Shown one piece after another: positions 1 through 6,863 of a stretch of DNA of 8,236 bases. The stretch spans positions 1 to 8,236 of the forward strand of contig CAKVCJ010000074.1 in the NCBI GenBank assembly GCA_934725655.1. Direction: 5' to 3'. This DNA comes from an uncultured Brachyspira sp. (GTDB lineage: Bacteria; Spirochaetota; Brachyspiria; Brachyspirales; Brachyspiraceae). The notes beneath the pieces are model-generated. The model was given only the letters and a program-made list of their open reading frames with translations. It was not told the DNA's origin and did no database searches. A program made the translations under genes and the position numbers. The stretch's first letter is position 1; each line of letters starts with the position of its first letter.

Positions 1-641
1 ATACCCACAGTAAGAGCACTGATATTATGATATTGATAGTGAGGGTTATTTACACGTACAAACACATCATAAAGAACATAGCTTCCAAGATTAATATTCA
101 TATATCTATTAATAACAAATGAATAATCAAAAGCCAATTTAATAAAAGTAATAGGAGCAGATTCGCTGTAATATAAACTTGTATTGTAAATATTTTTATT
201 ATCAACTCTCTCTATATAATTAACTATAGTAGGCATCTTTACACCAATTCCAAAACCAATAGAAAAATTATCAATAATAAACTTAGGCAAAACCCCTACA
301 AGAATATTTTCAAAATAATAAGAATAAGTAGTTTTTAAATCTTGAGACCTATAAGAATAACTATCATGACTATATCCAAACTCTGCCAATATACTCAAAG
401 CTATCCTATCAGATATTAAATACATATAGCCAAATTGCAAAGAAGCTCCAATCTCAAAATCAACGAAACTTTTCATTGCTAAAACAGTAGGATTATTAAT
501 AAGCTTAGAATCTGAAAAACCAATACTCATTCCAAAAGGCACATTTAATAATATTTCAAATCTATTTTTCTGTGCAAATATATTAAAACTTAAAATAAAA
601 ACAAAAACTATTATTAGAAACACCCTTTTAAAAAAATACAT
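1..641 (-). CDS. Secreted protein, probable outer-membrane beta-barrel (3' end outside window)
   Basis: The minus strand reads open from an ATG at 641 to the window edge: 213 complete codons with no stop, so the C-terminus is missing. Residues 1-23 look like a signal peptide: a K5-R6 charge, a hydrophobic run at 7-17, and probable cleavage after A23 (NIFA|Q). The mature part alternates short hydrophobic and polar stretches rich in Y, F, S and G (for example FEIGASLQFGYMYL near 61-74, and SIGFGIGVKM further on), typical of outer-membrane beta strands. No catalytic motif or named domain is recognised. An earlier ATG at 660 in another frame stops after three codons. The chosen ATG has AGG (648-650) six bases upstream. 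By inference it is a porin-like or surface protein of unknown role. A periplasmic or lipid-anchored beta protein is possible, although no lipobox cysteine is visible. Confidence 0.75.
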   Translation of the reverse strand, partial: MYFFKRVFLIIVFVFILSFNIFAQKNRFEILLNVPFGMSIGFSDSKLINNPTVLAMKSFVDFEIGASLQFGYMYLISDRIALSILAEFGYSHDSYSYRSQDLKTTYSYYFENILVGVLPKFIIDNFSIGFGIGVKMPTIVNYIERVDNKNIYNTSLYYSESAPITFIKLAFDYSFVINRYMNINLGSYVLYDVFVRVNNPHYQYHNISALTVG

Positions 642-672
642 TAAAAACCTAATCCCCCATTGATGTTTAAAT

Positions 673-678
673 ATTATA
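673..678 (-). promoter_or_regulatory. Candidate -10 element for the secreted beta-barrel gene
   Basis: On the minus strand a perfect TATAAT lies about 30 bases upstream of the ATG at 641. The best -35 look-alike, TTGCAA, is only 14 bases upstream of it, shorter than the usual 16-18, so the -35 assignment is doubtful. A+T-rich DNA produces such boxes by chance. Confidence 0.3.
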
Positions 679-853
679 ATATTTTTTATTATTTGCAAAT
701 GTATTTAATAAAACTAAAAATATTTTAAATATTAATTATATTTTTAATTATTAACTTATTTATGCTAATTTAATTATAAGTAATAGCTGCTTTTTTAAAC
801 TAAAAAACGTGCAATATCTGTGGCTCCTAAACACTAATTTTATTATATATATA

Positions 854-883
854 TTGACAAATAATCGAACTATAATATATAAT
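854..883 (+). promoter_or_regulatory. Sigma70-type promoter for the MATE exporter gene
   Basis: A perfect -35 box TTGACA (854-859) is followed after 18 bases by a perfect -10 box TATAAT (878-883). This would start transcription near 890, leaving a leader of about 35 bases before the ATG at 926. A second TATAAT at 871-876 is too close to the -35 box (11 bases) to be its partner. This is the best-matched promoter in the window. The rest of the 642-925 gap is A+T-rich, and I see no RNA gene, repeat or reading frame of note in it. Confidence 0.7.
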
Positions 884-925
884 ATTTAAATCAAAAATAC
901 ATATAATTTTCCTGAGTATATAAAA

Positions 926-2314
926 ATGAACAGTAATCATTTAAATAAAAATAAATTATTTGGCAATTTAAACTTTTATAAATTATGCATTTCTATTGCT
1001 GTACCTGTAATGCTTCAGCAGCTTATAATGGGAATGGTGTCGCTAATAGATAATTTCATGGTGGCAGAATTGGGTGATATAAAAATGGCGGCTGTAAATG
1101 TATCGAATCAGCTTAATTTTATATATTTAGTAATACTCAATACTTGTTATGGTGCGGGCGGCATATATATGGCGCAAAATGCTGGGGCTGACAACAAAGA
1201 GGGTATGCAGCAGGCTTTTAGATTTAAAGTAATACTTCCTTTTACTATTTCCACTATATATATGATATTAATGCTTGTAAATCCAGAGATATTTATGCGT
1301 TTAATGACTAATGGCAATATATCGCAAGAAGCAATATTAGCCTCAAGTACTAAATATATGAGCATAATAGCTTTTACATTTATACCTATATCTATTTCTG
1401 GAGCAATAGGAACTTCTTACAGAGAAATAGGCAAGCCTCATATACCGCTAATAATATCAGTAATAGCTACTTTTTGTAATACTATTGGAAATTATATTTT
1501 AATATACGGCAACTTTGGAGCTCCTAGACTTGAAGAAACTGGTGCGGCTATTGCTACATTGATTGCAAGAATAATAGAGATGATTTTATTCATCGTATAC
1601 ATAAAATTACATAAAGAAAAGTTTTATGTGAGAACAAGAGAAATTTTAAAAGTAAAACTTAGTGTATTTTATTCTATGCTAAAAAAGTCAAGTTTAATAT
1701 TTTTAAGCGAAATAAGCTGGGGACTTAGTGAGATGTTTATGACTTCTCTCTACAATAGCAGAGGAGGCGCTGAAACTGTTGCGGGTATGGCTTCTGGTTT
1801 TACTATAGCTAATATATTTTATTTAGTGTTTCAGGGAGTATTTGTTTCTACTATGGTTGTAGTGGGAGGAACTCTCGGAAGAGGCGAACTTGAAGATGCT
1901 AAAAATAAAGCAAGATGGATATTGAATGGCTCTATTATAGCAGGGGCTGTTGTCGGACTCGTACAGATGTCTTCAACACTATTAATACCTTTTATATTCT
2001 CAAAACTTACTGTAGATGCACAAACTATAACAAGAAATTTAGTTATATTGGTAGCTTCATATATGCCTATTTGGACTTATATCAATGCTCAGTTTGCTGT
2101 TTCAAGGGCTGGAGGAGATACTGTGTTCGGTTTTGCGGTGGATGTGCCTGTGTCTTTATTTATGTTTGCTCCTTTAGCATTGATACTTGCTAAATTTACA
2201 TCTGTAGGGCCTGTTGCTATGTTCGGCATAGCTAAATTAACCGACTTTGCAAAAATTACAATAGGTATTATAATGCTGAAAAAAGAAAGATGGGTGAGAA
2301 AATTAACAGAATAA
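926..2314 (+). CDS. MATE-family multidrug/cation antiporter
   Basis: A complete 462-residue inner-membrane protein of the usual MATE length (about 450-470), with roughly twelve hydrophobic helices in two similar halves. Members export cationic drugs or metabolites in exchange for Na+ or H+. Family signs are the first-helix segment P27-VMLQQLIMGMVSLID-N43 with the acidic D42, the following VAELGD (46-51), the mid-protein stretch GTSYREIGKPHIP (162-174) ahead of an N-rich helix (CNTIGNY, 184-190), and the equivalent second-half motif SRAGGDTVFGF (393-403). The ATG at 926 is the first in frame. A weak TGAG (913-916) lies nine bases upstream, so initiation may be modest. The gene appears monocistronic: it has its own promoter and its downstream neighbour runs the opposite way. 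The substrate cannot be read from sequence. Assignment to MATE is firm; the subgroup (NorM-, DinF- or MepA-like) is not. Confidence 0.93.
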   Translation: MNSNHLNKNKLFGNLNFYKLCISIAVPVMLQQLIMGMVSLIDNFMVAELGDIKMAAVNVSNQLNFIYLVILNTCYGAGGIYMAQNAGADNKEGMQQAFRFKVILPFTISTIYMILMLVNPEIFMRLMTNGNISQEAILASSTKYMSIIAFTFIPISISGAIGTSYREIGKPHIPLIISVIATFCNTIGNYILIYGNFGAPRLEETGAAIATLIARIIEMILFIVYIKLHKEKFYVRTREILKVKLSVFYSMLKKSSLIFLSEISWGLSEMFMTSLYNSRGGAETVAGMASGFTIANIFYLVFQGVFVSTMVVVGGTLGRGELEDAKNKARWILNGSIIAGAVVGLVQMSSTLLIPFIFSKLTVDAQTITRNLVILVASYMPIWTYINAQFAVSRAGGDTVFGFAVDVPVSLFMFAPLALILAKFTSVGPVAMFGIAKLTDFAKITIGIIMLKKERWVRKLTE

Positions 2315-2413
2315 AATCTATTTAGCGTAAAATATATTTTCTCAAAAAGTGCAAATGTTTTTAACTTTATATTTTTTCTATAAATATACATTTTTATACT
2401 AACAAAAACTATG

Positions 2414-2444
2414 AGCATCTTAAAGCACGAAAAGCGGTGATGCT
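2414..2444 (-). terminator. GC-richer stem-loop between converging genes, possible terminator
   Basis: AGCATC (2414-2419) and GATGCT (2439-2444) are perfect reverse complements around a 19-base loop, and CAC/GTG inside the loop may extend the stem with a bulge. Read on the minus strand, the stem lies 41-71 bases after the CvpA-like stop and is followed by CATAG and then five T residues, a loose fit to an intrinsic terminator for the receptor/CvpA operon. In the plus direction no T run follows, so it is a poor terminator for the exporter gene. The loop is long and the T run is displaced, so another RNA structure is possible. Nothing else is evident in the 2315-2484 gap apart from a short palindrome, AAAATATATTTT, at 2329-2340. 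Confidence 0.35.
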
Positions 2445-2484
2445 AATCCCCACAAATAATAAACATGAAAATTTTAAAATATTT

Positions 2485-2940
2485 TTATACAAAATTGTTC
2501 ATATAATTATTAGTATTAAATATATTATATATAAACATTAAAACTTTTGAACTATATATAATGCTGCCATACTCAGTCATATTTAATACAAAATATGATA
2601 CAATAGAAATTATAAGCGACACTATAAAAAGAAGTACTATAGCTCCAAGAATCCTATCCACCCAAGATAAAAATATCATCTTCAAAACTTTTTTTATACT
2701 GTCTGCCGCTTTTGATAGTATTATCCTTATAACAGAGTAACTTATAAGAAATGATACTATTTTTAATATAACAGAATGATCAAAATATTTAGAGGCATGA
2801 TTATATATAAGCGGAGCAATAATAAAAGTAGCTATTATTGCTATTACTGGTATTGTAATAGATATAATCCCCCTGTAAAAACCATAAATAAATATAAATA
2901 CCAAAAATATTATTATAACTATATCAATATTATTAAACAT
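2485..2940 (-). CDS. CvpA-family integral membrane protein
   Basis: This 151-residue protein is nearly all membrane, with about four helices (roughly 5-22, 27-47, 58-77 and 97-119). Family signs are the opening NIDIVIIIFLVFIFIYGFYRG (4-24), matching the usual 'D-hydrophobic-GxxRG' start, and WVDRILGAI (93-101), matching the conserved W/LDR-hGahhG segment before the last helix. CvpA proteins are about 160-180 residues long. In E. coli the member is linked to colicin V production and bile-salt tolerance, but its biochemical activity is not settled. The ATG lies three bases after the stop of the upstream receptor gene (TAG AAT ATG) with no good Shine-Dalgarno site of its own, so translation probably depends on the upstream gene. 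The short tail rich in N and Y after the last helix shows no motif. The family call is fairly sure; its function here is not. Confidence 0.8.
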   Translation of the reverse strand: MFNNIDIVIIIFLVFIFIYGFYRGIISITIPVIAIIATFIIAPLIYNHASKYFDHSVILKIVSFLISYSVIRIILSKAADSIKKVLKMIFLSWVDRILGAIVLLFIVSLIISIVSYFVLNMTEYGSIIYSSKVLMFIYNIFNTNNYMNNFV

Positions 2941-2943
2941 ATT

Positions 2944-4887
2944 CTATTTTTTTAATAAATTTATCATAGGTTTAAAAGCTATGCTGCTTTTATTTTTATG
3001 TGTGCTTATAATATTAGAAAGAGCCTCTATATGAGTATGCGAAGCTGATGAATAACTTCCTATCTTTTTAATAACTTCATTAAGTTCATCTTTTACTTCT
3101 ATGATTCTATTGAAATTATCAAAAATCTTTATAATATCCTGCCCCTGAGTATCTATCTTTAAGTTCAAACTATTTTGTATATCCAACATGGCTAAAATAT
3201 TTTCTCTTACAGCAGATACTATTTCACTTTGTTCTTCTACTATATTATACATGGCATTATTATATTTTTCTAATAATTTAAAATTCTCAAATTCTGTAGA
3301 AATTTTGGCAATACTTTCATGTATATTTTGAATATAATTATCAATCTTTTCAAGAATTTGCTTAGTTTGATTTTCTATATTCTTACAATGTTCATCTATA
3401 TAAAAGTAAGAATTCTCTATTAAAACAACCCCTCCAAATATATCAGTAAGCATATTTTCTATAGAAGCAGTACCCTTAGATATTTCAAAAGATAATACCC
3501 CAATCTCTTTAGATACAACTGAAAAACTCTTACCCAAAACCCCCGCCTTAGATGCTTGTATACCAGCATTAATAGAAAGTAAATTAGTTTTATTAGTCAT
3601 ATTTTTTATATACTCTATAGTTTCATATATATCTTCTGTTATTTTATTAACATCTTGAAAATCTTCAAAATGCTTCTTGATATTAGATACTGTATTACTG
3701 CTGCTTTCTTCTATATTTTTTCTCAATTCCTTTAAATCATTATTTAAAGAAGATATCTGTTCATAAGACAAATTAGAAACATTCATATTAGACATAGCCT
3801 GCCCTAAAGCCCTAAAATGTTCCTGCATCTGATTTTTATATTTATCAAAAAAAGTAAATATAGTATTAGTAAATTTTATACCATCTCTAATAATATGCTT
3901 TTTACTCTCTTTAGTATCATTTAATTGATTTTTAGAATCCAAAACTGTGTTTATTTTATTTTCTATAATATCTAAGGCATCTTTATTTTCTTTATCCACC
4001 TCAAAAACAAACATAGAAGAATCCATAAAATTTCTATCTATATTGTTTAACTCCTCAGATATTTCATTTATCTTAGTTACAATATTTAAATTTGACTTTA
4101 ATCTATTGTTTAATATAGTATCTTTCCTCACAGCCTCTAAAGCATTTCTTGTAAACGAAGAAAATATAGCAACACAACTAATTAAATATGATAATATAAT
4201 AGCTAAATCCAATTTATCAAAATATATATCATTTTTCATATTAAAGAATTCTATGTTTGTTAATAGAAGAGCAAAAGATAAAAGGTTAGCAAGTATAATA
4301 ATAGTATTTCCTACTATGTTATATCCCAAAAATATATCAAAAATCATAGGCACAAAAGCCATCGCATATATAATTATGCTTAAATATGTAAGATAAGTGA
4401 AAAAATTACCGCTACCTACAACCGTAAAAGCTTTATCAGGATAACTTTTTAAAGTAGTAGTAAAAAATGTATTTCTATTGATTACACTAAAAACAATTAA
4501 TGCTAACACTATTAAAGCACTAACAAAGATAATGAAATTACTAACATTATTTATCACTTTCTCGTTTTTCAAAAAAAATCTATTATTAATTGGAAATAAA
4601 GCTATAATAAATAAAAATATAATATGATTAACTACATATAAATTAGATGCCAATACAACATTAGCCCCAGATATGCCTAAAAATATTATCATAAATAAAA
4701 TTATATTATACAATAGAAGCAGCAAAAGTGCCAAAGCTACTGTTATATAAATACTTTCTTTAGTTTTTATAATTAAAACACCATATATCATAATAAATAC
4801 AAAAACCATAGAAGTACCAATGATAGGAACTAATAATTCTATAATAGAGACATTGTATCCAGGTATTAAATTAGTTAATATATTCAT
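2944..4887 (-). CDS. Chemoreceptor-like protein: 7-TM N-terminus plus MCP-type signalling coiled coil
   Basis: A 647-residue protein. The first part has about seven hydrophobic helices (near 16-40, 45-70, 77-100, 116-136, 161-188, 191-211 and 226-245) with only short loops, so there is no large external sensor domain. Residues 246-639 contain no proline and look like one long coiled coil. Its centre carries a methyl-accepting chemotaxis hairpin tip: TNLLSINAGIQASKAG (434-449), then GKSFSVVSKEI (452-462), matching the classical TNLLALNAAIEAARAG...GFAVVAxE. The arms on either side are nearly equal (about 200 residues each), as expected for an antiparallel hairpin. There is no evident HAMP domain and no C-terminal CheR-tether pentapeptide. 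Probable role: membrane receptor feeding a CheA/CheW-like array, sensing through its membrane part. Three usual contact positions differ (Q444, K447, V450), so CheA coupling is uncertain. AAGGG (4898-4902) supports the ATG start. It lies 13 bases after the broken paralogue and 3 before the CvpA-like gene. Confidence 0.82.
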   Translation of the reverse strand: MNILTNLIPGYNVSIIELLVPIIGTSMVFVFIMIYGVLIIKTKESIYITVALALLLLLLYNIILFMIIFLGISGANVVLASNLYVVNHIIFLFIIALFPINNRFFLKNEKVINNVSNFIIFVSALIVLALIVFSVINRNTFFTTTLKSYPDKAFTVVGSGNFFTYLTYLSIIIYAMAFVPMIFDIFLGYNIVGNTIIILANLLSFALLLTNIEFFNMKNDIYFDKLDLAIILSYLISCVAIFSSFTRNALEAVRKDTILNNRLKSNLNIVTKINEISEELNNIDRNFMDSSMFVFEVDKENKDALDIIENKINTVLDSKNQLNDTKESKKHIIRDGIKFTNTIFTFFDKYKNQMQEHFRALGQAMSNMNVSNLSYEQISSLNNDLKELRKNIEESSSNTVSNIKKHFEDFQDVNKITEDIYETIEYIKNMTNKTNLLSINAGIQASKAGVLGKSFSVVSKEIGVLSFEISKGTASIENMLTDIFGGVVLIENSYFYIDEHCKNIENQTKQILEKIDNYIQNIHESIAKISTEFENFKLLEKYNNAMYNIVEEQSEIVSAVRENILAMLDIQNSLNLKIDTQGQDIIKIFDNFNRIIEVKDELNEVIKKIGSYSSASHTHIEALSNIISTHKNKSSIAFKPMINLLKK

Positions 4888-4897
4888 GTCTTTTATA

Positions 4898-4902
4898 CCC
4901 TT
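4898..4902 (-). promoter_or_regulatory. Ribosome binding site of the intact receptor gene
   Basis: On the minus strand AAGGG lies ten bases before the ATG at 4887 and overlaps the TAA stop of the preceding reading frame (4901-4903). This supports the chosen start and shows that the two genes abut in one transcript. Initiation can occur here even if ribosomes leave early at the upstream frameshift. Confidence 0.55.
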
Positions 4903-5488
4903 ATATTACCTTAGAATATTCGCTTATAACATTTTTCAGATTACCAGAATATTCTAATAATTTTTTAGTTTCATTATCAAGTTTATTTGTTATATCCTCA
5001 AAATCTTCGCTTGTGGCTAATAATTTATTCATATCCCTCATAATATTTTTTATCTCAATATTTTGATTATTAGCCTTTTGTGATATATCTAATATATAAT
5101 CATTAAACTCTTCTATTTTTGTTTTTATATTCATAAAATCATTCTCTTCATTAATGATTATAGTACTCATATCAGATATGGAATTATACATCTTATCTGT
5201 ACTTTTTATGATGTTAATATTATAATCATTTTGTCTTTCCATACTGTTATTAAATTTTATTAATTTATTATGATAGGAAGATATTTCTCGAAGCAATTCC
5301 ATAGTACCATTTTTTATATTATTACTTGCATAGTTATATTTTTTAAAAGTATCTTCTATTTGAAATAGAAGTTTTTGCATCTTTTGAGTAATATTTCCAG
5401 TCTCTACAACCAATTCAGAAACCTCTTTAGAAACAACATTAAAGTTATGATACCACTCTCCAGATTTAGAAGCCTGTATACTAGAATT
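4901..5488 (-). CDS. C-terminal part of the frameshifted receptor: hairpin tip and returning coil arm
   Basis: This stretch reads open from 5491, just after an in-frame TAA at 5492-5494, to the TAA at 4901. It begins NSSIQASKSGEWYHNF and then NVVSKEVSELVVETGN, matching the neighbour's NAGIQASKAG...FSVVSKEI and the classical chemoreceptor tip. About 170 residues of proline-free coiled coil follow, rich in N, K, I, E and D. The first formal start codon is a TTG at 5413, but it encodes the L of SELVVETG inside the conserved motif and has no ribosome-binding site at the right distance, so it is not a true start. By itself this piece has no membrane anchor. Unlike the neighbour, the turn has WYHN where glycines are usual. 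It is either untranslated, made by rare frameshifting, or correctly fused in the living cell if the sequence is wrong. Confidence 0.65.
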   Translation of the reverse strand, partial: NSSIQASKSGEWYHNFNVVSKEVSELVVETGNITQKMQKLLFQIEDTFKKYNYASNNIKNGTMELLREISSYHNKLIKFNNSMERQNDYNINIIKSTDKMYNSISDMSTIIINEENDFMNIKTKIEEFNDYILDISQKANNQNIEIKNIMRDMNKLLATSEDFEDITNKLDNETKKLLEYSGNLKNVISEYSKVI

Positions 5489-6729
5489 AAATTATTTCTT
5501 TCTTTTTCTATATTAGATTGAAACTCTTCAAAGCTTTTTAATATATTAACACTCTCTGATTGCAAAATATAAACTTCTTTTACAGATTCCTGCAGCAAAT
5601 TAATATATTCTTCAAGCATATTTTTTTGCATTTCAGAGCTGACTTGTAAATTAGGATAAGTTTCTATTAATTGTTCTATTTTTTCTATATTGATATTGCC
5701 GTCATTTACTTGGAAATTCTCTATTGTAATAAATTCATTTGTATTATCTATTGTTTTTCCTATTTCGGTTTTTAAATTAACAATAGATAAGTTTGTATTT
5801 TTTACTTTATCTACCAAAGTACCTACAAGGCTATTAAAATGTTCTTTTAGCTCAAGTAATTTAGATGAAGTATTAATTGCTGTATTAATAATGATAGCAT
5901 CTTGTGCCTTAATAGATTCTAAATCATCATATTTCTTATCAGATTTTCTATAAACTGCATTAATAAAACTAACTATATAATTATAAACAGAAAAAACATT
6001 AAAAATCATATAAAATAAAGAAAATCTTGAAAAAGAAAAGGAAGGAAATAATAAATAATTACTAGAATATTGCGAATGTGATGAAATACCATTAAAATCA
6101 TCAAAAAAAGCTAAAGTTATAATTAACAATAAAATTAATGGACCTATATTTGCTTTCCATATCTTATTAACAAATACTTCATAAAAAAACATACATATTG
6201 CAATAATGCTGTAAATAGAAAATACAAAATCTCTAAAAATATATATAGGACCTATAGCACCCCTCATTTTTACACTATTAATTGCTGAATTATTTAATGT
6301 AGAGATTACTTCTGTTGTAGATACGAATAATTGAGAGTATATTAAAGCTATAACAAATATTAATACAAATAAAAATATTGCAACACTCTCTGCTTTATCT
6401 AAAAAGTAATGTAATTTATCATTTAATTTTAGTGTGGTTTTAATATATCTTATCCATGGAAGTATCGTAAAAGAAATAGCTATTTGTTCTATTTTATACA
6501 TGATAAGAGATAATTTCACATTTTGTATTGACAATGAAATTATTATATTAATTGTTTCTGCTGCTGTGAAGATAAAACATAGTATAGATAAAGACAATAC
6601 TATTAATTGACTTTCTTCATATAACTTAAAAAATATATAAAAATGCACTATTATAGCTACGAATGCTATAACAGCTGCTATTGTAGATACACCCAATTCT
6701 ATAATTACGCTATGAAGAATATAATTCAT
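5404..6729 (-). CDS. N-terminal part of the frameshifted receptor: 7-TM domain and descending coil arm
   Basis: A 441-residue reading frame. About seven hydrophobic helices occupy 13-36, 42-67, 74-96, 112-132, 162-187, 194-212 and 232-257, an architecture resembling the 7-TM sensor modules found in front of some histidine kinases and like that of the downstream receptor. The helix 4-5 loop (about 133-161) is the only sizeable external-type loop. From 258 on it is soluble, mostly coiled coil, with a single proline (P359). Up to N412-N413-L414 it matches the start of a chemoreceptor tip (TNLL). The last 26 or so residues (LVYRLLNLESG to the end) are out-of-frame sequence and should not be trusted. 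The ATG at 6729 has AAGG (6741-6744) eleven bases upstream and is the first gene of the minus-strand operon. If stable, the truncated product would be a membrane protein unable to form the signalling hairpin. Confidence 0.72.
   Translation of the reverse strand: MNYILHSVIIELGVSTIAAVIAFVAIIVHFYIFFKLYEESQLIVLSLSILCFIFTAAETINIIISLSIQNVKLSLIMYKIEQIAISFTILPWIRYIKTTLKLNDKLHYFLDKAESVAIFLFVLIFVIALIYSQLFVSTTEVISTLNNSAINSVKMRGAIGPIYIFRDFVFSIYSIIAICMFFYEVFVNKIWKANIGPLILLLIITLAFFDDFNGISSHSQYSSNYLLFPSFSFSRFSLFYMIFNVFSVYNYIVSFINAVYRKSDKKYDDLESIKAQDAIIINTAINTSSKLLELKEHFNSLVGTLVDKVKNTNLSIVNLKTEIGKTIDNTNEFITIENFQVNDGNINIEKIEQLIETYPNLQVSSEMQKNMLEEYINLLQESVKEVYILQSESVNILKSFEEFQSNIEKERNNLILVYRLLNLESGIITLMLFLKRFLNWL
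5480..5497 (-). other. Frameshift point inside the receptor tip
   Basis: Up to about 5488 the first frame gives N-N-L (codons starting 5496, 5493, 5490). From 5488 the other frame gives N-S-S-I-Q-A-S-K. Upstream of 5491 the second frame is closed by TAA (5492-5494), which brackets the change to a few bases. The local sequence is A/T runs (AATAATTTAATTC), prone to indels and read errors. Adding one A restores the frame, but counted against the paralogue the segment between its Val-Asn and IQASK is about six residues short, so a larger deletion of 3n+1 bases also fits. Confidence 0.7.
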
Positions 6730-6753
6730 AATTTATCAAACCTTATTTACTTT

Positions 6754-6759
6754 ATTATA
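6754..6759 (-). promoter_or_regulatory. Candidate -10 element of the receptor/CvpA operon
   Basis: On the minus strand TATAAT occurs 24 bases upstream of the ATG at 6729, with AAGG (6741-6744) between them as ribosome-binding site. No good TTGACA-like box lies 16-18 bases upstream; the best is a TTTTAA-like stretch near 6777-6782. The leader would be short, about 15-20 bases. The position is right for the operon promoter, but the match is to one box only. Confidence 0.35.
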
Positions 6760-6863
6760 TACTATAAACGAATATATTAAAACTATACAAAATTATATAT
6801 AAAGTATCTTTTACATCATCGGCATTATAGTAGAAACTATTTATTAAAGCAAATTATTTTTTA

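Larger units (their letters stand above)
4901..6729 (-). pseudogene. Frameshifted 7-TM chemoreceptor-like gene, paralogue of the intact downstream receptor
   Basis: Two minus-strand frames that would normally be called as separate genes form one receptor. The first (6729-5404) supplies seven membrane helices and the descending coil arm. The second frame, open from 5491 to 4901, supplies the hairpin tip and the returning arm. The tip motif IQASKSG followed by FNVVSKEV appears only in the second frame, starting at about 5479, while the first frame runs on into unrelated hydrophobic residues and stops at TAG (5404-5406). Joined, the product would be about 610 residues, close to the 647 of the neighbour. 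The shift lies at about 5480-5490 and needs one extra base, or loss of 3n+1 bases relative to the ancestor. As written, the tip and the C-terminal arm are not translated with the membrane part. A sequencing error cannot be excluded. Confidence 0.75.

Noticed and set aside
2329..2377. AAAATATATTTT palindrome and later T run as terminator of the exporter gene
   Set aside because: The stem is only A-T pairs, so it would be too weak, and the T run is too far downstream to pair with it functionally.
2089..2418. A 109-codon minus-strand frame overlapping the end of the exporter gene
   Set aside because: Most of it is antisense to conserved MATE coding sequence, and the rest is low-complexity A/T. 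No start signal.
2411..2440. A nine-codon plus-strand ORF (ATG AGC ... TGA) over the stem-loop
   Set aside because: No ribosome-binding site and no plus-strand gene following that a leader peptide could regulate; probably coincidence.
3947..4396. A 149-codon open frame on the plus strand inside the intact receptor gene
   Set aside because: It is exactly antisense to receptor coding sequence with a clear MCP motif, has no ribosome-binding site and no recognisable domain. Such frames are common opposite A/T-rich genes.
5480..5497. Programmed -1 ribosomal frameshifting to join the two receptor frames
   Set aside because: A -1 slip would restore the frame, but there is no standard X-XXY-YYZ heptamer and no evident downstream stem-loop, and the site lies within the most conserved helix. 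Mutation or sequence error is simpler.
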